Part shown: positions 25,583-34,099 of the stretch, in pieces
Numbering within the stretch: position 1 is the first letter of the stretch
How the letters are laid out: every line of letters starts with the position of its first letter
NCBI RefSeq assembly: GCF_018130825.1
Contig: NZ_JAFCJS010000006.1
Coordinates: forward strand, 62,001 to 126,000
Origin: Bradyrhizobium liaoningense
GTDB taxonomy: Bacteria > Pseudomonadota > Alphaproteobacteria > Rhizobiales > Xanthobacteraceae
DNA length: 64,000 bases
Reading direction: 5' to 3'
Program-made: the position numbers and the translations under genes
Notes under the pieces: model-generated
Seen by the model: the letters and a program-made list of their open reading frames with translations, nothing else
The model's database searches: none
Told to the model about the DNA's origin: nothing

Positions 25583-25596
25583 GTTTCAGCCGTAAC
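25583..25596. promoter_or_regulatory. Weak vir-box-like site, 11/14 match
   Basis: GTTTCAGCCGTAAC keeps both outer half-sites of the vir-box consensus but not the AT-rich centre. It lies 86 bases before the small secreted protein gene. Confidence 0.3.
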
Positions 25597-25681
25597 GCGA
25601 TCGCATCGCGGACGACATGGCCGGGTAGCCGGCATCTCCTATCAAGGCGCGGCTTCGCAATGTCACCGCGATAGGAGAAGA

Positions 25682-25975
25682 ATGATGTCGATCAGACTTG
25701 GTGTGACCATCGTCGCAGCTACGGTGTTGCTCTGGCCGGTTTCGAGCCTCCGGGCGGGAGAAGGCGCGCGCGCCGGCGCCCGTTCGATGATCGTCCCGCC
25801 CGGCAGTCTCGCCCCGACAAGGTTCGCGGACCTGTTCCGGCAAGCTCCCGTCGGACACCGACAGCCGCGGCCCAGCGACATGTTCGCGCCTGTGCAGACC
25901 TCGCCCGTCGACGCCGAGCTGCGACGTCTCGACGAGGAGATCAATCGCAAGCTGATCATCTGTCGCGGCTGCTGA
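25682..25975 (+). CDS. Small secreted protein, 97 residues
   Basis: The start ATGATG at 25682 has AGGAG upstream. Residues 1-25 are a signal peptide (hydrophobic VTIVAATVLLWPVSS, then LRAGE), so the mature form of about 72 residues should be periplasmic or outside. It ends RKLIICRGC, with two cysteines in the last four residues. No family was recognised. It follows the VirA-like gene on the same strand and a weak vir-box-like site precedes it, so it may belong to that regulon. Confidence 0.7.
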   Translation: MMSIRLGVTIVAATVLLWPVSSLRAGEGARAGARSMIVPPGSLAPTRFADLFRQAPVGHRQPRPSDMFAPVQTSPVDAELRRLDEEINRKLIICRGC

Positions 25976-26034
25976 TCATGCCGGAGGGCGGCGGGCACCC
26001 GGCCCGCCGCCCTCGCGTGCTAGGACGTGGACAC

Positions 26035-26098
26035 GAGGTCTGCTTCCTGAAGGGGACTCGAACGGGGCCATGCAAGTGGCCAAGGCAGCCTTTGACCC
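26035..26098. repeat. Direct repeat, copy A
   Basis: A 64-base unit beginning GAGGTCTGCTTCCTGA and ending GGCAGCCTTTGACCC. Copy B at 26537-26601 is about 85 percent identical. The two flank a small gene. TAGCGGACAT follows this copy, and a similar fragment occurs near 27717-27760. It belongs to a class of decayed intergenic repeats I associate with rhizobia. Confidence 0.6.
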
Positions 26099-26185
26099 AT
26101 AGCGGACATGGCGCTTTGTGCTGTACGCTAGAGCTGGGCAGCGCGATAGGAAAGCCTATTACGCGATCATTGGCTTGGTCTGTGG

Positions 26186-26488
26186 ATGCGGATGTATCGA
26201 GAGCTCTCTATCTGGAAGCGAATTGACGCCGAAAGAGCCGTTCACTTCAGATGCTTTGAGGACGTTGCTTCGCATCTTTTTTGCGTCCAAAGCGCCGACT
26301 TTTATGTCTTGCCAGTGACGGTCAACGCCCGCCGTGAGTTCGATCGCCAATTTGTCGAGCTTTTTATCGAAGTCGAGCCGATGGAACGCAGTCGATGGTT
26401 CGTCACTGTTGACCAGGCCATTGCTGCACATGAGGAGGAGTTCTTCTCGATGGGGCGCGATGTTGTCGAGCAGGAAAAGAAGAAGTGA
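26186..26488 (+). CDS. Conserved-looking hypothetical protein, 100 residues
   Basis: The product MRMYRELSIWKRIDAERAVHF... has a compact alpha/beta look, is rich in aromatic and acidic residues and ends in EQEKKK. I recognise it only as resembling small bradyrhizobial hypothetical proteins. No signal peptide or membrane segment is seen. Its base composition is lower in GC than the flanking operons, and it is bracketed by the two 64-base direct repeats, suggesting a small inserted or duplicated unit. No function can be offered. Confidence 0.55.
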   Translation: MRMYRELSIWKRIDAERAVHFRCFEDVASHLFCVQSADFYVLPVTVNARREFDRQFVELFIEVEPMERSRWFVTVDQAIAAHEEEFFSMGRDVVEQEKKK

Positions 26489-26903
26489 TGTGACGTCTGG
26501 AACTGGCCCGTGGCGGACCCTAGCTCGGAGCGCCGCGAGGTCTGCTTCCTGATGGTGACCTGAACAGGGCCATGCAAGCTGGCTAAGGCAGCCTTTGACC
26601 CTAAGCTGCCGTTGAAATCTGTCGGACTGTCTAGCGCGTCGGCGATCGCAGGGGGCGACGTTTATCCAGTAATCGCGTTCCGGCTCATCGTCCGCATTCG
26701 GCAATTAGCCCATATGCGAACCTGGTCGCGTCGCATCGGACGTCCGCTTCTAGGGGCAGAGCAGGCCTGTAAGGTCTGCAGGCCAAGGTCTCGCGAATGA
26801 TGCCATAGCGATCCTCGTGGGTTGCAGACGTCGATAATACAGGTGACCTCTACTTGCGACTTCGATATGTTGCAGTTGCTGCCAGGTTGAGGGGAGTCCA
26901 GCC
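26489..26903. other. Gene-free lower-GC stretch
   Basis: This 415-base stretch holds repeat copy B (26537-26601) and otherwise no recognisable gene. The last part (about 26800-26900, with AATACAGGTGACCTC) probably carries the promoter of the methyltransferase gene. Confidence 0.5.
26537..26601. repeat. Direct repeat, copy B
   Basis: Starts GAGGTCTGCTTCCTGATGG and ends GGCAGCCTTTGACCC. It pairs with copy A at 26035-26098 and lies 48 bases after the 100-residue gene. Confidence 0.6.
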
Positions 26904-27647
26904 ATGGCGACGTCAACTGCCGCCGGCTATTCGAGCAGAGTGAGCGAGTATGTCTCCGGGCGTCCCGAATATCCGGTGGCCTTGCTCTCTGACCTGCCGC
27001 AGTCCGACACGATCATCGATCTTGGCGCTGGCACCGGGAAATTTACTGAGCTGTTGGCACTGAGCGGAAAGCACATTCTGGCGGTGGAACCGATCGCTGA
27101 GATGGCTGCGCGCATTCCGGTCGATCGTCTGGCGGCAGTTGAAGTCCTTATCGGTAGTGCCGAGAGCATTCCGGCGCCTGATAGAGTTGCGGGTCTGGTT
27201 TGTTGCGCTACCGCCTTTCATTGGTTCGACTATGAAAAGGCGACACGGGAGATTTTTCGAGTTCTGAAGCCGAACGGCGCTCTCGCTTTGATCTGGAATG
27301 TGCGGGACGAGCGCGTACCCTGGGTCGCGGCGTTTTCTAGGATCATGGATGGCTATGCGAGTGATACACCGCGGCAGTCTACCGGCAAATGGCGCGTGAT
27401 CTTCGACGATGCCCGCTTCCGCCACCTGGAGAGTAAAAGCTATCCATTCAGTCAATCTATGCCGCCCAGCGGAATCAGGGACCGCGCCCTGTCGACCAGC
27501 TTCATCGCTGTCTTGCCGAGTGAGGAACAGGACCGCGTTCTCACCGCGGTTGATAGCATCATCCAAAATGATCCCGCGCTGATCGGGCACCCCATCGTCG
27601 CGTTTCCTTACGTGACGGAGCTGCACCTATTCGTAAAACAGGGCTGA
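26904..27647 (+). CDS. SAM-dependent methyltransferase, class I
   Basis: The 247-residue protein has the Rossmann-type SAM motif I IIDLGAGTGKFTELL (about 37-51), motif II ILAVEPIAEMA and the post-I region SAESIPAPD. CCATAFHWFDYEKATREI is typical of the yeast TMT1/Crg1-like group, in which HWF marks small-molecule methyltransferases. It starts at ATG 26904. It stands alone in a lower-GC stretch with repeats on both sides, so it may be recently acquired. The acceptor is unknown. Confidence 0.87.
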   Translation: MATSTAAGYSSRVSEYVSGRPEYPVALLSDLPQSDTIIDLGAGTGKFTELLALSGKHILAVEPIAEMAARIPVDRLAAVEVLIGSAESIPAPDRVAGLVCCATAFHWFDYEKATREIFRVLKPNGALALIWNVRDERVPWVAAFSRIMDGYASDTPRQSTGKWRVIFDDARFRHLESKSYPFSQSMPPSGIRDRALSTSFIAVLPSEEQDRVLTAVDSIIQNDPALIGHPIVAFPYVTELHLFVKQG

Positions 27648-27795
27648 CCGCAATACTCGGCCCGTCGGTCGTATCCCATTCACTTGCTGCGGTGCATGAA
27701 GTCCGCTTTTGGCCCTTAGCGGACATCACGGTGTGTCCGCTCTGAGGTCTGCCTTCGGGAGTAAAGCTGATGCGGCCGATTTATGAGTACACGCC

Positions 27796-28980
27796 CTAGT
27801 TCGCGCTGAGCGCCGTCTTGGCGACCTCGGCCATCCAGCCGGATGCGACGGGGAGGATCGCGTCGTTGAAATCGTAGCGCGGGCCGTGCAGCTCGGCGCC
27901 GTCGCGCAATTCGCCGTTGCCGATCCAGACGAAGGCGCCGGGCCGATGCTTGAGGTAGAAGGCGAAGTCCTCGCCGGCCATGCTCGGCGCGAGGTCGCGG
28001 CAGAGAGGGGCCTGCACCTTCTCGGCGGCGAGGCGCGCGAGGCCCGCCTCGGCCGGCGTGTTGATCACCACGCCGACGCCCATGACGATCTCGGGCGTGA
28101 CCTTGACGCCGAAGCTCGTGGCAATGCCGGCGCAGGTCCGTTCGATCCCACTGAGGATGGTGTCCTTGATCTCCTCGCGATGAAACCGCAGGGTGCCGCG
28201 GATCGTGACGCGTCCGGCGATCTGGTTCGGCGCGGTGCCGCCCTCGATCGTGCACAGCGACAGCACCGCGGTGTCGAGCGGATCGACGCTGCGCGAGACG
28301 ATCGACTGCAGCGCCACGATCAGATGGCCGGCCGTCATCACGGGATCGCGCGTCAGATGCGGCATGCCGGCGTGTCCCGCATGGCCCTCGATGGTGATGG
28401 TGACGCGTCCGCCGGAGGCCATGACGACGCCGTCATGGACCGCGATGCTGCCGGCCTGAAGACCGGGCCAGTTGTGGAAGCCGAACACCCGCTCCATCGG
28501 AAAGCGCTCGAACAGCCCGTCCGCAACCATCGTGCGCGCGCCGCCATAACCTTCTTCGGCCGGCTGGAAGATGAAATCGACCGTTCCGCTCCAGCTGGTG
28601 TCGGCGGCGAGCAGCGCCGCTGCGCCGAGCAGCGAGGCGGTGTGCCCGTCATGGCCGCAGGCATGCATCACGCCGGAACTGGTCGAGGCGTAGGGCAGGC
28701 CGGTGTCCTCGGTGATCGGCAGCGCATCCATGTCGGCGCGCAGGCCGACGCGCCCTTGCGCCGATCCGCGCCTCAAGGTCGCGACAATGCCGTGGCCGCC
28801 GACATCAGCCTCGAAGGGAATACCGAGCTCGGTGAGCCTGTCCTGCACGAAGGCAGAGGTTTCCTTCTCCTGGAGGGACAGTTCGGGGTGGGCATGCAGA
28901 TGCCGGCGCCACGCGGTCAGTTTCTGGTGCAGCTCGGGTGTCAAGGCGGGGGTCTCTCGAATTTGGCGACCCGCCACCAT
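27796..28980 (-). CDS. M20-family amidohydrolase (HipO/aminoacylase-like)
   Basis: The start ATG 28980 has GAGG upstream and yields 394 residues. The metal site is recognisable: CGHDGH (HACGHDGHTA), the EE pair in QPAEEG, and His in GFHNWPG. The dimerisation domain carries EGHAGHAGMPH. Family enzymes split N-acyl amino acids such as hippurate or indole-acetyl amino acids. It follows the enolase-superfamily gene with a 64-base gap on the same strand, so the two probably act on one compound class. It is cytoplasmic and has no signal peptide. Confidence 0.9.
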   Translation of the reverse strand: MVAGRQIRETPALTPELHQKLTAWRRHLHAHPELSLQEKETSAFVQDRLTELGIPFEADVGGHGIVATLRRGSAQGRVGLRADMDALPITEDTGLPYASTSSGVMHACGHDGHTASLLGAAALLAADTSWSGTVDFIFQPAEEGYGGARTMVADGLFERFPMERVFGFHNWPGLQAGSIAVHDGVVMASGGRVTITIEGHAGHAGMPHLTRDPVMTAGHLIVALQSIVSRSVDPLDTAVLSLCTIEGGTAPNQIAGRVTIRGTLRFHREEIKDTILSGIERTCAGIATSFGVKVTPEIVMGVGVVINTPAEAGLARLAAEKVQAPLCRDLAPSMAGEDFAFYLKHRPGAFVWIGNGELRDGAELHGPRYDFNDAILPVASGWMAEVAKTALSAN

Positions 28981-29044
28981 ACCGAAATCCTCGGCCCGTG
29001 CATCCGGTGCCAGCGAATAGCTCGCGTGCAACAGAGCGCGTTGC

Positions 29045-30133
29045 CTACGCCGCCAGCTTCGCCAGCCCCTTCCAGTCGAAGCCGATGCCGTGGCCCGGCC
29101 GCGAGGCGGCCTGCGCCTTGCCGTCCTCGAGCACCAGCGGATGCTCGATATAGGCGTCCAGGCCGAAACCATGCGCCTCGAGGTAAGAGCGGTTCGGGCA
29201 GGCCGCGAGCAGATGCACGGTGATGTCGTGCGCGCCGTGGCTGGTGACGGGCAGGTTGAAGGCCTCCGCCAGCCGCGCGATCTTCATGAAGGCGGTGACG
29301 CCGCCGCAATTGGTGACGTCGGGCTCGGGATAGGACACCGCACCCGCGACGATGTAGTTCTTGAACTCCCACAGCGATCGCAAATTCTCGCCCGCCGCGA
29401 TCGGCACGCCGCCGGCCTGCATGATGCGGGCATGGCCCGCGACGTCGTCGGGGATAACAGGCTCCTCGAGCCAGGTGAGATCGTAGGGCACGAAGGCGCG
29501 GGCGGCGCGGATCGCTTCCTCGACCGTCCACTTCATGTTGGCATCCGCCATCAGCGGGAAGCCGTCGCCGAGATGCTGTCGCATCGCCCGCACGCGGGCG
29601 ACATCGGAGGCAAGGTCGGGCCGGCCGACCTTCATCTTGATGGCGCGGAATCCCTTCGCGAGATTGCCGTCGGTCTGCTTGAGCAGCGCCTCGACCGGGA
29701 GATCGAGGTCGATGCCGCCGGCATAGCAGGGCACGCGCGCATCGAAGCCGCCGAGCAACTGGTATAGCGGCAGCTTCGCGCGCCGCGCCTTCAGGTCCCA
29801 CAGCGCGATGTCGAGCGCCGAGAGTGCCAGCACCGTCGGCCCGCCGCGCCCGCCATAATGCAGCGCCCACCAGACGTGATGCCAGATCGCCTCCGTGTCG
29901 TCGGCCTCGCGCCCTTCGACCAGCGGCGGAATCTCGCGCCCGAGGATGTCGGCGGTGGCTCCGCCATTTCGGCCCACAGTATAGGTGTAGCCGACGCCCT
30001 CCGCACCATCGGCATCGCGGATGCGGCAGGTGATCAGCTCGAACGCCGCGATCTCGCCATGGGTGGAATCGGACAGCGTGACGGGGAGGGGAATCCGGTA
30101 GAGCCCGGTCTCGATCTTTGCGATGCGTGCCAT
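29045..30133 (-). CDS. Enolase superfamily, mandelate racemase/lactonizing enzyme-like
   Basis: The ATG at 30133 has GGGAGG upstream, giving 362 residues; an extension to 30214 is made of repeat sequence and is rejected. The barrel shows the KxK motif (AIKMKVG), metal ligands in MADANMKW, WLEEPV and AGENLRS, and the PDVTNCGG Asp with SHGAHD His, as in the mandelate-racemase subgroup. These enzymes abstract a proton alpha to a carboxylate, and most relatives dehydrate acid sugars. The substrate is not evident. It is flanked by two M20 hydrolases and an MFS carrier on the same strand. Confidence 0.9.
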   Translation of the reverse strand: MARIAKIETGLYRIPLPVTLSDSTHGEIAAFELITCRIRDADGAEGVGYTYTVGRNGGATADILGREIPPLVEGREADDTEAIWHHVWWALHYGGRGGPTVLALSALDIALWDLKARRAKLPLYQLLGGFDARVPCYAGGIDLDLPVEALLKQTDGNLAKGFRAIKMKVGRPDLASDVARVRAMRQHLGDGFPLMADANMKWTVEEAIRAARAFVPYDLTWLEEPVIPDDVAGHARIMQAGGVPIAAGENLRSLWEFKNYIVAGAVSYPEPDVTNCGGVTAFMKIARLAEAFNLPVTSHGAHDITVHLLAACPNRSYLEAHGFGLDAYIEHPLVLEDGKAQAASRPGHGIGFDWKGLAKLAA

Positions 30134-30159
30134 ATGGCCTCCCTGTTTTTTTCTTTTTT

Positions 30160-30275
30160 CGTAGGGTGGGTTAGCTAGCGGATGCGCGTAGCGCAGTCCG
30201 CTGGCGTAACCCACCTCTTCTGTCTCTGCGGATACGAACAGTGGTGGGTTACGCCTTCGGCTAACCCACCCTACG
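30160..30275. repeat. Palindromic GTAGGGTGG repeat, copy 2
   Basis: It runs from CGTAGGGTGGGTTAG to CTAACCCACCCTACG. It has the same two-hairpin layout and the same CCACCTCTTCTGT linker as the copy at 299-437, but different hairpin stems. It fills the gap between the PepT-like and enolase genes, upstream of the enolase start. Confidence 0.8.
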
Positions 30276-30283
30276 AACCTGAC

Positions 30284-31477
30284 TCACCGCATCGTCGCAA
30301 CCTGCAGCGCCAGCGCGCAGGCGCGATCGTATTCGTCGAGATTGATCCACTCGTCGACCGTATGCGCCTCGTTCTGGCCGGCGCCGAAGGTCACGGTCGG
30401 AATGCCGTGGCGGACCATCCAGTTGGCATCGAGGCCGCCATTGGCGGCGCGGACGTTCGGGGTGCCGCCGACCGCGGACACCGCCTCGATCGCGCGCTTC
30501 ACCACGGGGAGGTTCTCCTTCATGCGGAACGGATAGTAGTCGGTCTCGGCCTTGAACTTGACCTTGCCGGACTTGCCTTGCGCGTTCGTGACCTTCTTTG
30601 CCGCCTTCTCGAACGCGGCCTTGTAGGCCTTGGTGATCTCCTTGAAGAATTTTCCGTCATGGCTGCGGCATTCGCCGCGCACATGCACGTAGTCGGTGAC
30701 GACGTTGGTGGCATCGCCCGCGGGGCGGCCTTCGCCGCCGGTGACGGGGCCGACATTGCTGGTGCCTTGCTGCTTGCCCTTCACCACCTTGCCGAACCAG
30801 CCGCCGGCCTTCACGTCCGCAAGCGCGAGGGCCATGATCATGGTTGAGGAGATGCCGCGCTCGGGTGCGACGCCCGCATGCGAGGCGCGGCCGAAGATCT
30901 CGACGGTCCAGCGGTCGGCGCCGACCGCCCCGATCACGACGTTGGACGCCGAGCCGCCGTCATAGTTGAACGCCATCACCGGCGAGCCGAGCTCGTCCAG
31001 CTTGACGTGGCGCGCGCCATAGAGCCCGCTCTCCTCGCGCACGCAGAACAGCAGCGTGATCGGCGGATGATCGAGCTTCTGTTTTGCCAGCTCGGCGGCC
31101 AGCGTCACCAGCACGCCGCAGCCGCAGCGGTTGTCGCCGCCGAGCGCGGTCTTGGCCTCGTTGACGATCTTGCGGCCGGACTTCTTCGGCTTGGCGCCGG
31201 CGCACAGCGGCACCGTGTCCATGTGGGTCATGAACATGATCCGCGGCTGGTTGTGCAGCGCGCCGCGGCCGGGCAGGTCGACGATGAGGTTGCCGGTCTC
31301 GGTCGGCACGGGAATGCGTGTGTTGGCATCGTCGAGCCGGATCGCCTTCGCCGGCACGCCGGCCTCCTTCAGCGCGGCTGTGAGCTCACGCCCGATCGCC
31401 GCCTCCTGTCCGGTGACGCCCTCTACAGTGAGGAAGCGCATGAGACGATCGGTAGCGGCTTTGTGGTCGACAGGCAT
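30284..31477 (-). CDS. M20/M42-type metallopeptidase, PepT-like
   Basis: The 397-residue protein has the two-zinc peptidase motifs: FMTHMDTVP (first His and Asp), GGDNRCGCG, CVREESGLYGA (catalytic and metal Glu) and AFNYDGG. HAGVAPERG lies in the lid domain. It resembles peptidase T and related aminopeptidases, which remove N-terminal residues from di- or tripeptides in the cytoplasm. It is upstream of the enolase-type gene, separated by a palindromic repeat, and downstream of an MFS gene, all on one strand. A joint catabolic role is possible. Confidence 0.88.
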   Translation of the reverse strand: MPVDHKAATDRLMRFLTVEGVTGQEAAIGRELTAALKEAGVPAKAIRLDDANTRIPVPTETGNLIVDLPGRGALHNQPRIMFMTHMDTVPLCAGAKPKKSGRKIVNEAKTALGGDNRCGCGVLVTLAAELAKQKLDHPPITLLFCVREESGLYGARHVKLDELGSPVMAFNYDGGSASNVVIGAVGADRWTVEIFGRASHAGVAPERGISSTMIMALALADVKAGGWFGKVVKGKQQGTSNVGPVTGGEGRPAGDATNVVTDYVHVRGECRSHDGKFFKEITKAYKAAFEKAAKKVTNAQGKSGKVKFKAETDYYPFRMKENLPVVKRAIEAVSAVGGTPNVRAANGGLDANWMVRHGIPTVTFGAGQNEAHTVDEWINLDEYDRACALALQVATMR

Positions 31478-31544
31478 GGACTGGAATTCCCTTGATGCGA
31501 GTAGCGGCGCAGCATCCCCTGTGCTTCCGCATTTCGCAAGGGGC

Positions 31545-32795
31545 TCAGACAGGTCGCGTGTAGATCAAAAAGATCAGCACGCCGAACGCCAGTGCCGCGG
31601 CCATGAACAGCAGCACGGCCGGCAGCCCGGCGAGCGCCGCCACCGCGCCGGTGACGGATTGCATCAGCGCGGTGCCGAGAAAGAAGGCGAGGTTGACGGC
31701 CGCGAGTGCCTTGCCTGCGACCTGCGCGTCGACGAGTTGCCTGGACATGCCGAACAGCAGCGGCTGGGAGGAGGTGAAGAGCCCGATCAGCACGAACAGT
31801 GCCAGATCGTAGTACGGCGGCATGACGTTCACGCCGAACAGCCATGCGACGGCAAAGTGCGGCGCTCCCAGCGCCATCAGCGCGAGCAGCAGCACCGCGA
31901 CCGCGTGGGTGCCCGCGACCAGCTCGCGGCGGCGGCCGAGCCTGCGGTCGATCATGCCGATCAGCAGGGGACCTGCGATCATCGCCAGCGTGAACGCACC
32001 GAGCTGGTTGCCGGCCTCGACCCGCGTCAGTCCCTTGATCTCCATCAGCCATGGTCCGCCCCACAGGCCGCGGAGCACCAGCGTGCTCGCCAGCGACACC
32101 AGCGCCAGCGCGATCACGCCGCGCAGCGGCCGCGACAGGCCGAGCCTGACCACCTCCGTCATCTGCGACAACGGCGAGGAGTCGTCCTTGTGCTCGGCCG
32201 GCTGGCTCGGCACCAGCACGAACACCGCGAGCGCGACGAGGATGCCGCCGAGCGCCGAGATCCAGAACCCGGCGCGCCAGCCGAAATTGTCGATCACGAA
32301 GGCGAGCGGGCTCGACGATAGCAGCATGCCGACATTGCCGATCGAGAGGATGGCGCCCGACCACAATCCGAACCGCGCCGCGGACAATTGCTTGGCGGCG
32401 AGCGTCATCGGGCACATCAGCATGCCCGAGGTCGCGACGCCCAGCATGAGCTGCCCGACCGCAAAACTCTCAGGTCCGGTCGCAAACCCCGAGGCCACCG
32501 CGCCGAGCACGGTTCCTGCGAGCAGGCCGAGCGACACCGGCCGCACGCCGAACCGGTCCATCGCCGCGCCGACCGGGATCTGCGAGGCCGCAAAGGCGAA
32601 ATGATAGACGGAGGTCAGGCTCGCCAGCGCCTGCGGCTCGATGCGGAAATCCGCCGCCATCAGGTCGAGACTGACGGCCGGAATCGTGCGCAGCAAGGTC
32701 GAGAGCATGTGCCCGCAGGCGAGCGCTACCAGCGCGAAGATCAGCGCGCGGCTGGCATCGCCCGCGTCGTCGGTCGCAGCAGTCCCCATCGGCAT
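31545..32795 (-). CDS. MFS transporter
   Basis: The 416-residue protein has about twelve hydrophobic helices. Motif A is seen as GAAMDRFGVRPVS after helix 2, and a second copy as GMIDRRLGRRREL between helices 8 and 9. It resembles the NarK/CynX-like or general MFS families without clear assignment. It heads the minus-strand block containing the PepT-like hydrolase, the enolase and the M20 amidohydrolase. It may import the compound they degrade. Confidence 0.88.
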   Translation of the reverse strand: MPMGTAATDDAGDASRALIFALVALACGHMLSTLLRTIPAVSLDLMAADFRIEPQALASLTSVYHFAFAASQIPVGAAMDRFGVRPVSLGLLAGTVLGAVASGFATGPESFAVGQLMLGVATSGMLMCPMTLAAKQLSAARFGLWSGAILSIGNVGMLLSSSPLAFVIDNFGWRAGFWISALGGILVALAVFVLVPSQPAEHKDDSSPLSQMTEVVRLGLSRPLRGVIALALVSLASTLVLRGLWGGPWLMEIKGLTRVEAGNQLGAFTLAMIAGPLLIGMIDRRLGRRRELVAGTHAVAVLLLALMALGAPHFAVAWLFGVNVMPPYYDLALFVLIGLFTSSQPLLFGMSRQLVDAQVAGKALAAVNLAFFLGTALMQSVTGAVAALAGLPAVLLFMAAALAFGVLIFLIYTRPV

Positions 32796-32978
32796 TCCGT
32801 CCCGGCAATTTTCCTGTGGCGTTACACGATCGGGGCGACCGTGCCAAGCCGGAGCAATGGCCTCGCCACACGCCTCTGAGGCTGTGCGCGATTATTTGTG
32901 TTACGAGGACGCGCAACAGCCGCTTGCCTCGATTTCCCCTTTGTGCTGGCATGCCGAAAACGACCCGGGGGAAGTGTC

Positions 32979-33317
32979 ATGCAACGATATGTCGCCCGTG
33001 CCAACATCGATCACTATATCGGCCTTCTGAACGGAGGCGATCTGCCGCCTCATAACCGGGACACGATCCTCAAGCTGCTGATCGCGGAAGAAGACTCGCT
33101 CGGCCATGACCTCGAGCATCTCGAGTTTGCGGAAAGCCGGGCGGCGAGCGGCCGCCAGCGGCTGAACCATCTGGTGCGCCTGCGCGGCGCTTTTGCGCCC
33201 GGCACGACCGAGCGCGCGCAAGCCGACCGGACCGTGGTCAACTTCGAAAGGCTCCAGGCGCTGCTGGACGACTTCTGTCATCGCCTGCGCGACAGGATCA
33301 ACGCGCGGGGCCTGTAG
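32979..33317 (+). CDS. Hypothetical alpha-helical protein, 112 residues
   Basis: The ATG at 32979 has GGGGGAAG upstream. The product MQRYVARANIDHYIG... is strongly helical and charged, with heptad-like spacing in LLIAEEDSLGHDLEHLEF, and has no signal peptide. I do not recognise a named domain. It stands alone, divergent from the MFS gene and nearly touching the convergent secreted-protein gene. Confidence 0.7.
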   Translation: MQRYVARANIDHYIGLLNGGDLPPHNRDTILKLLIAEEDSLGHDLEHLEFAESRAASGRQRLNHLVRLRGAFAPGTTERAQADRTVVNFERLQALLDDFCHRLRDRINARGL

Positions 33318-33325
33318 GCGCCCGC

Positions 33326-33865
33326 TCACCCGACCCGCGGATTCACCACCACATAGCCGCGCAACGAGCGCGCATGGATGCGCGTGGCCCGGCCGCCTGA
33401 ATTGCCGTCATACGCCATCCACACGTCTCCCCCGACATGCTGCTCCAGAACGAAGACGTGCCCGTGCCGCGCGGCGACCATCCCGGGGGCGGGCGAGGTC
33501 CGCGGAAAGCGCAGCCAGTTCGCAGCCAGGTTCAATCCCGGCACGATGTGGCCAAATACGCGGATCGCCGCCGCGCAACCGCAGAAAGAGCGCGGGCAGC
33601 CGGAAGGGCGGCCGCCGACGACTTGGGCCGTGCCTTCCACTGTTGCAACCCGCATGATGGCAACGCGTCCCGTGCCCTCGCGCGGCGCGCCAAGTCCCGA
33701 TGCCGTCGTGCGCATGTTCGAGCCGGAGAAGTCGCAGGGCATGGTGACGTTGCACTCGGGCGGCGGCGCCACGAGGAGGGATCGAGCGGGGCGTGCATCG
33801 GCAGCGCCCGTTGAAATCGCGACAATACAAGTAAAAGCAAAACCAAACGCAACATGACGGCGCAT
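33326..33865 (-). CDS. Secreted hypothetical protein with possible Cys/His pair
   Basis: The 179-residue protein has a signal peptide (about 1-24, cleavage after GAADA). The mature part contains CPRSFCGCAAAIRVFG and later GHVFVLEQ, a Cys-then-His order like that of NlpC/P60 or CHAP amidases. It is short and the match is only suggestive. It ends RSLRGYVVVNPRVG. Function is unknown; the upstream gene-free stretch 33866-34099 shows no clear element. Confidence 0.65.
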   Translation of the reverse strand: MRRHVAFGFAFTCIVAISTGAADARPARSLLVAPPPECNVTMPCDFSGSNMRTTASGLGAPREGTGRVAIMRVATVEGTAQVVGGRPSGCPRSFCGCAAAIRVFGHIVPGLNLAANWLRFPRTSPAPGMVAARHGHVFVLEQHVGGDVWMAYDGNSGGRATRIHARSLRGYVVVNPRVG

Positions 33866-34099
33866 CGCAGGTCTCCAGGTTCATGAAGCCTGCCCCGCCG
33901 CAGAGAAGGAACAAAATCCTGGACCAAAATACGACGGCGAACCCGGGCGAAATGAGAAACTTTTGTGGCGCTCTTAACCCAAGTTAGGTGAACGTCCGGC
34001 CGGACGCCACCACGGCCACGCCCGCAGCGGCTTCAGCGCGTCATCCGGCAAGGAGCCGATCTACGTCTGCAACGACCGATAATGTGCCGGTTTTCGTGG

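Noticed and set aside
18612..25975. Part of a T-DNA or type IV secretion virulence island
   Set aside because: Despite VirA/VirG-like proteins there are no virB, virD, virE or border-like sequences in the window.
30134..30214. N-terminal extension of the enolase-type gene (starting MGYASG)
   Set aside because: These codons come from the dispersed palindromic repeat and the true ATG at 30133 has GGGAGG before it.
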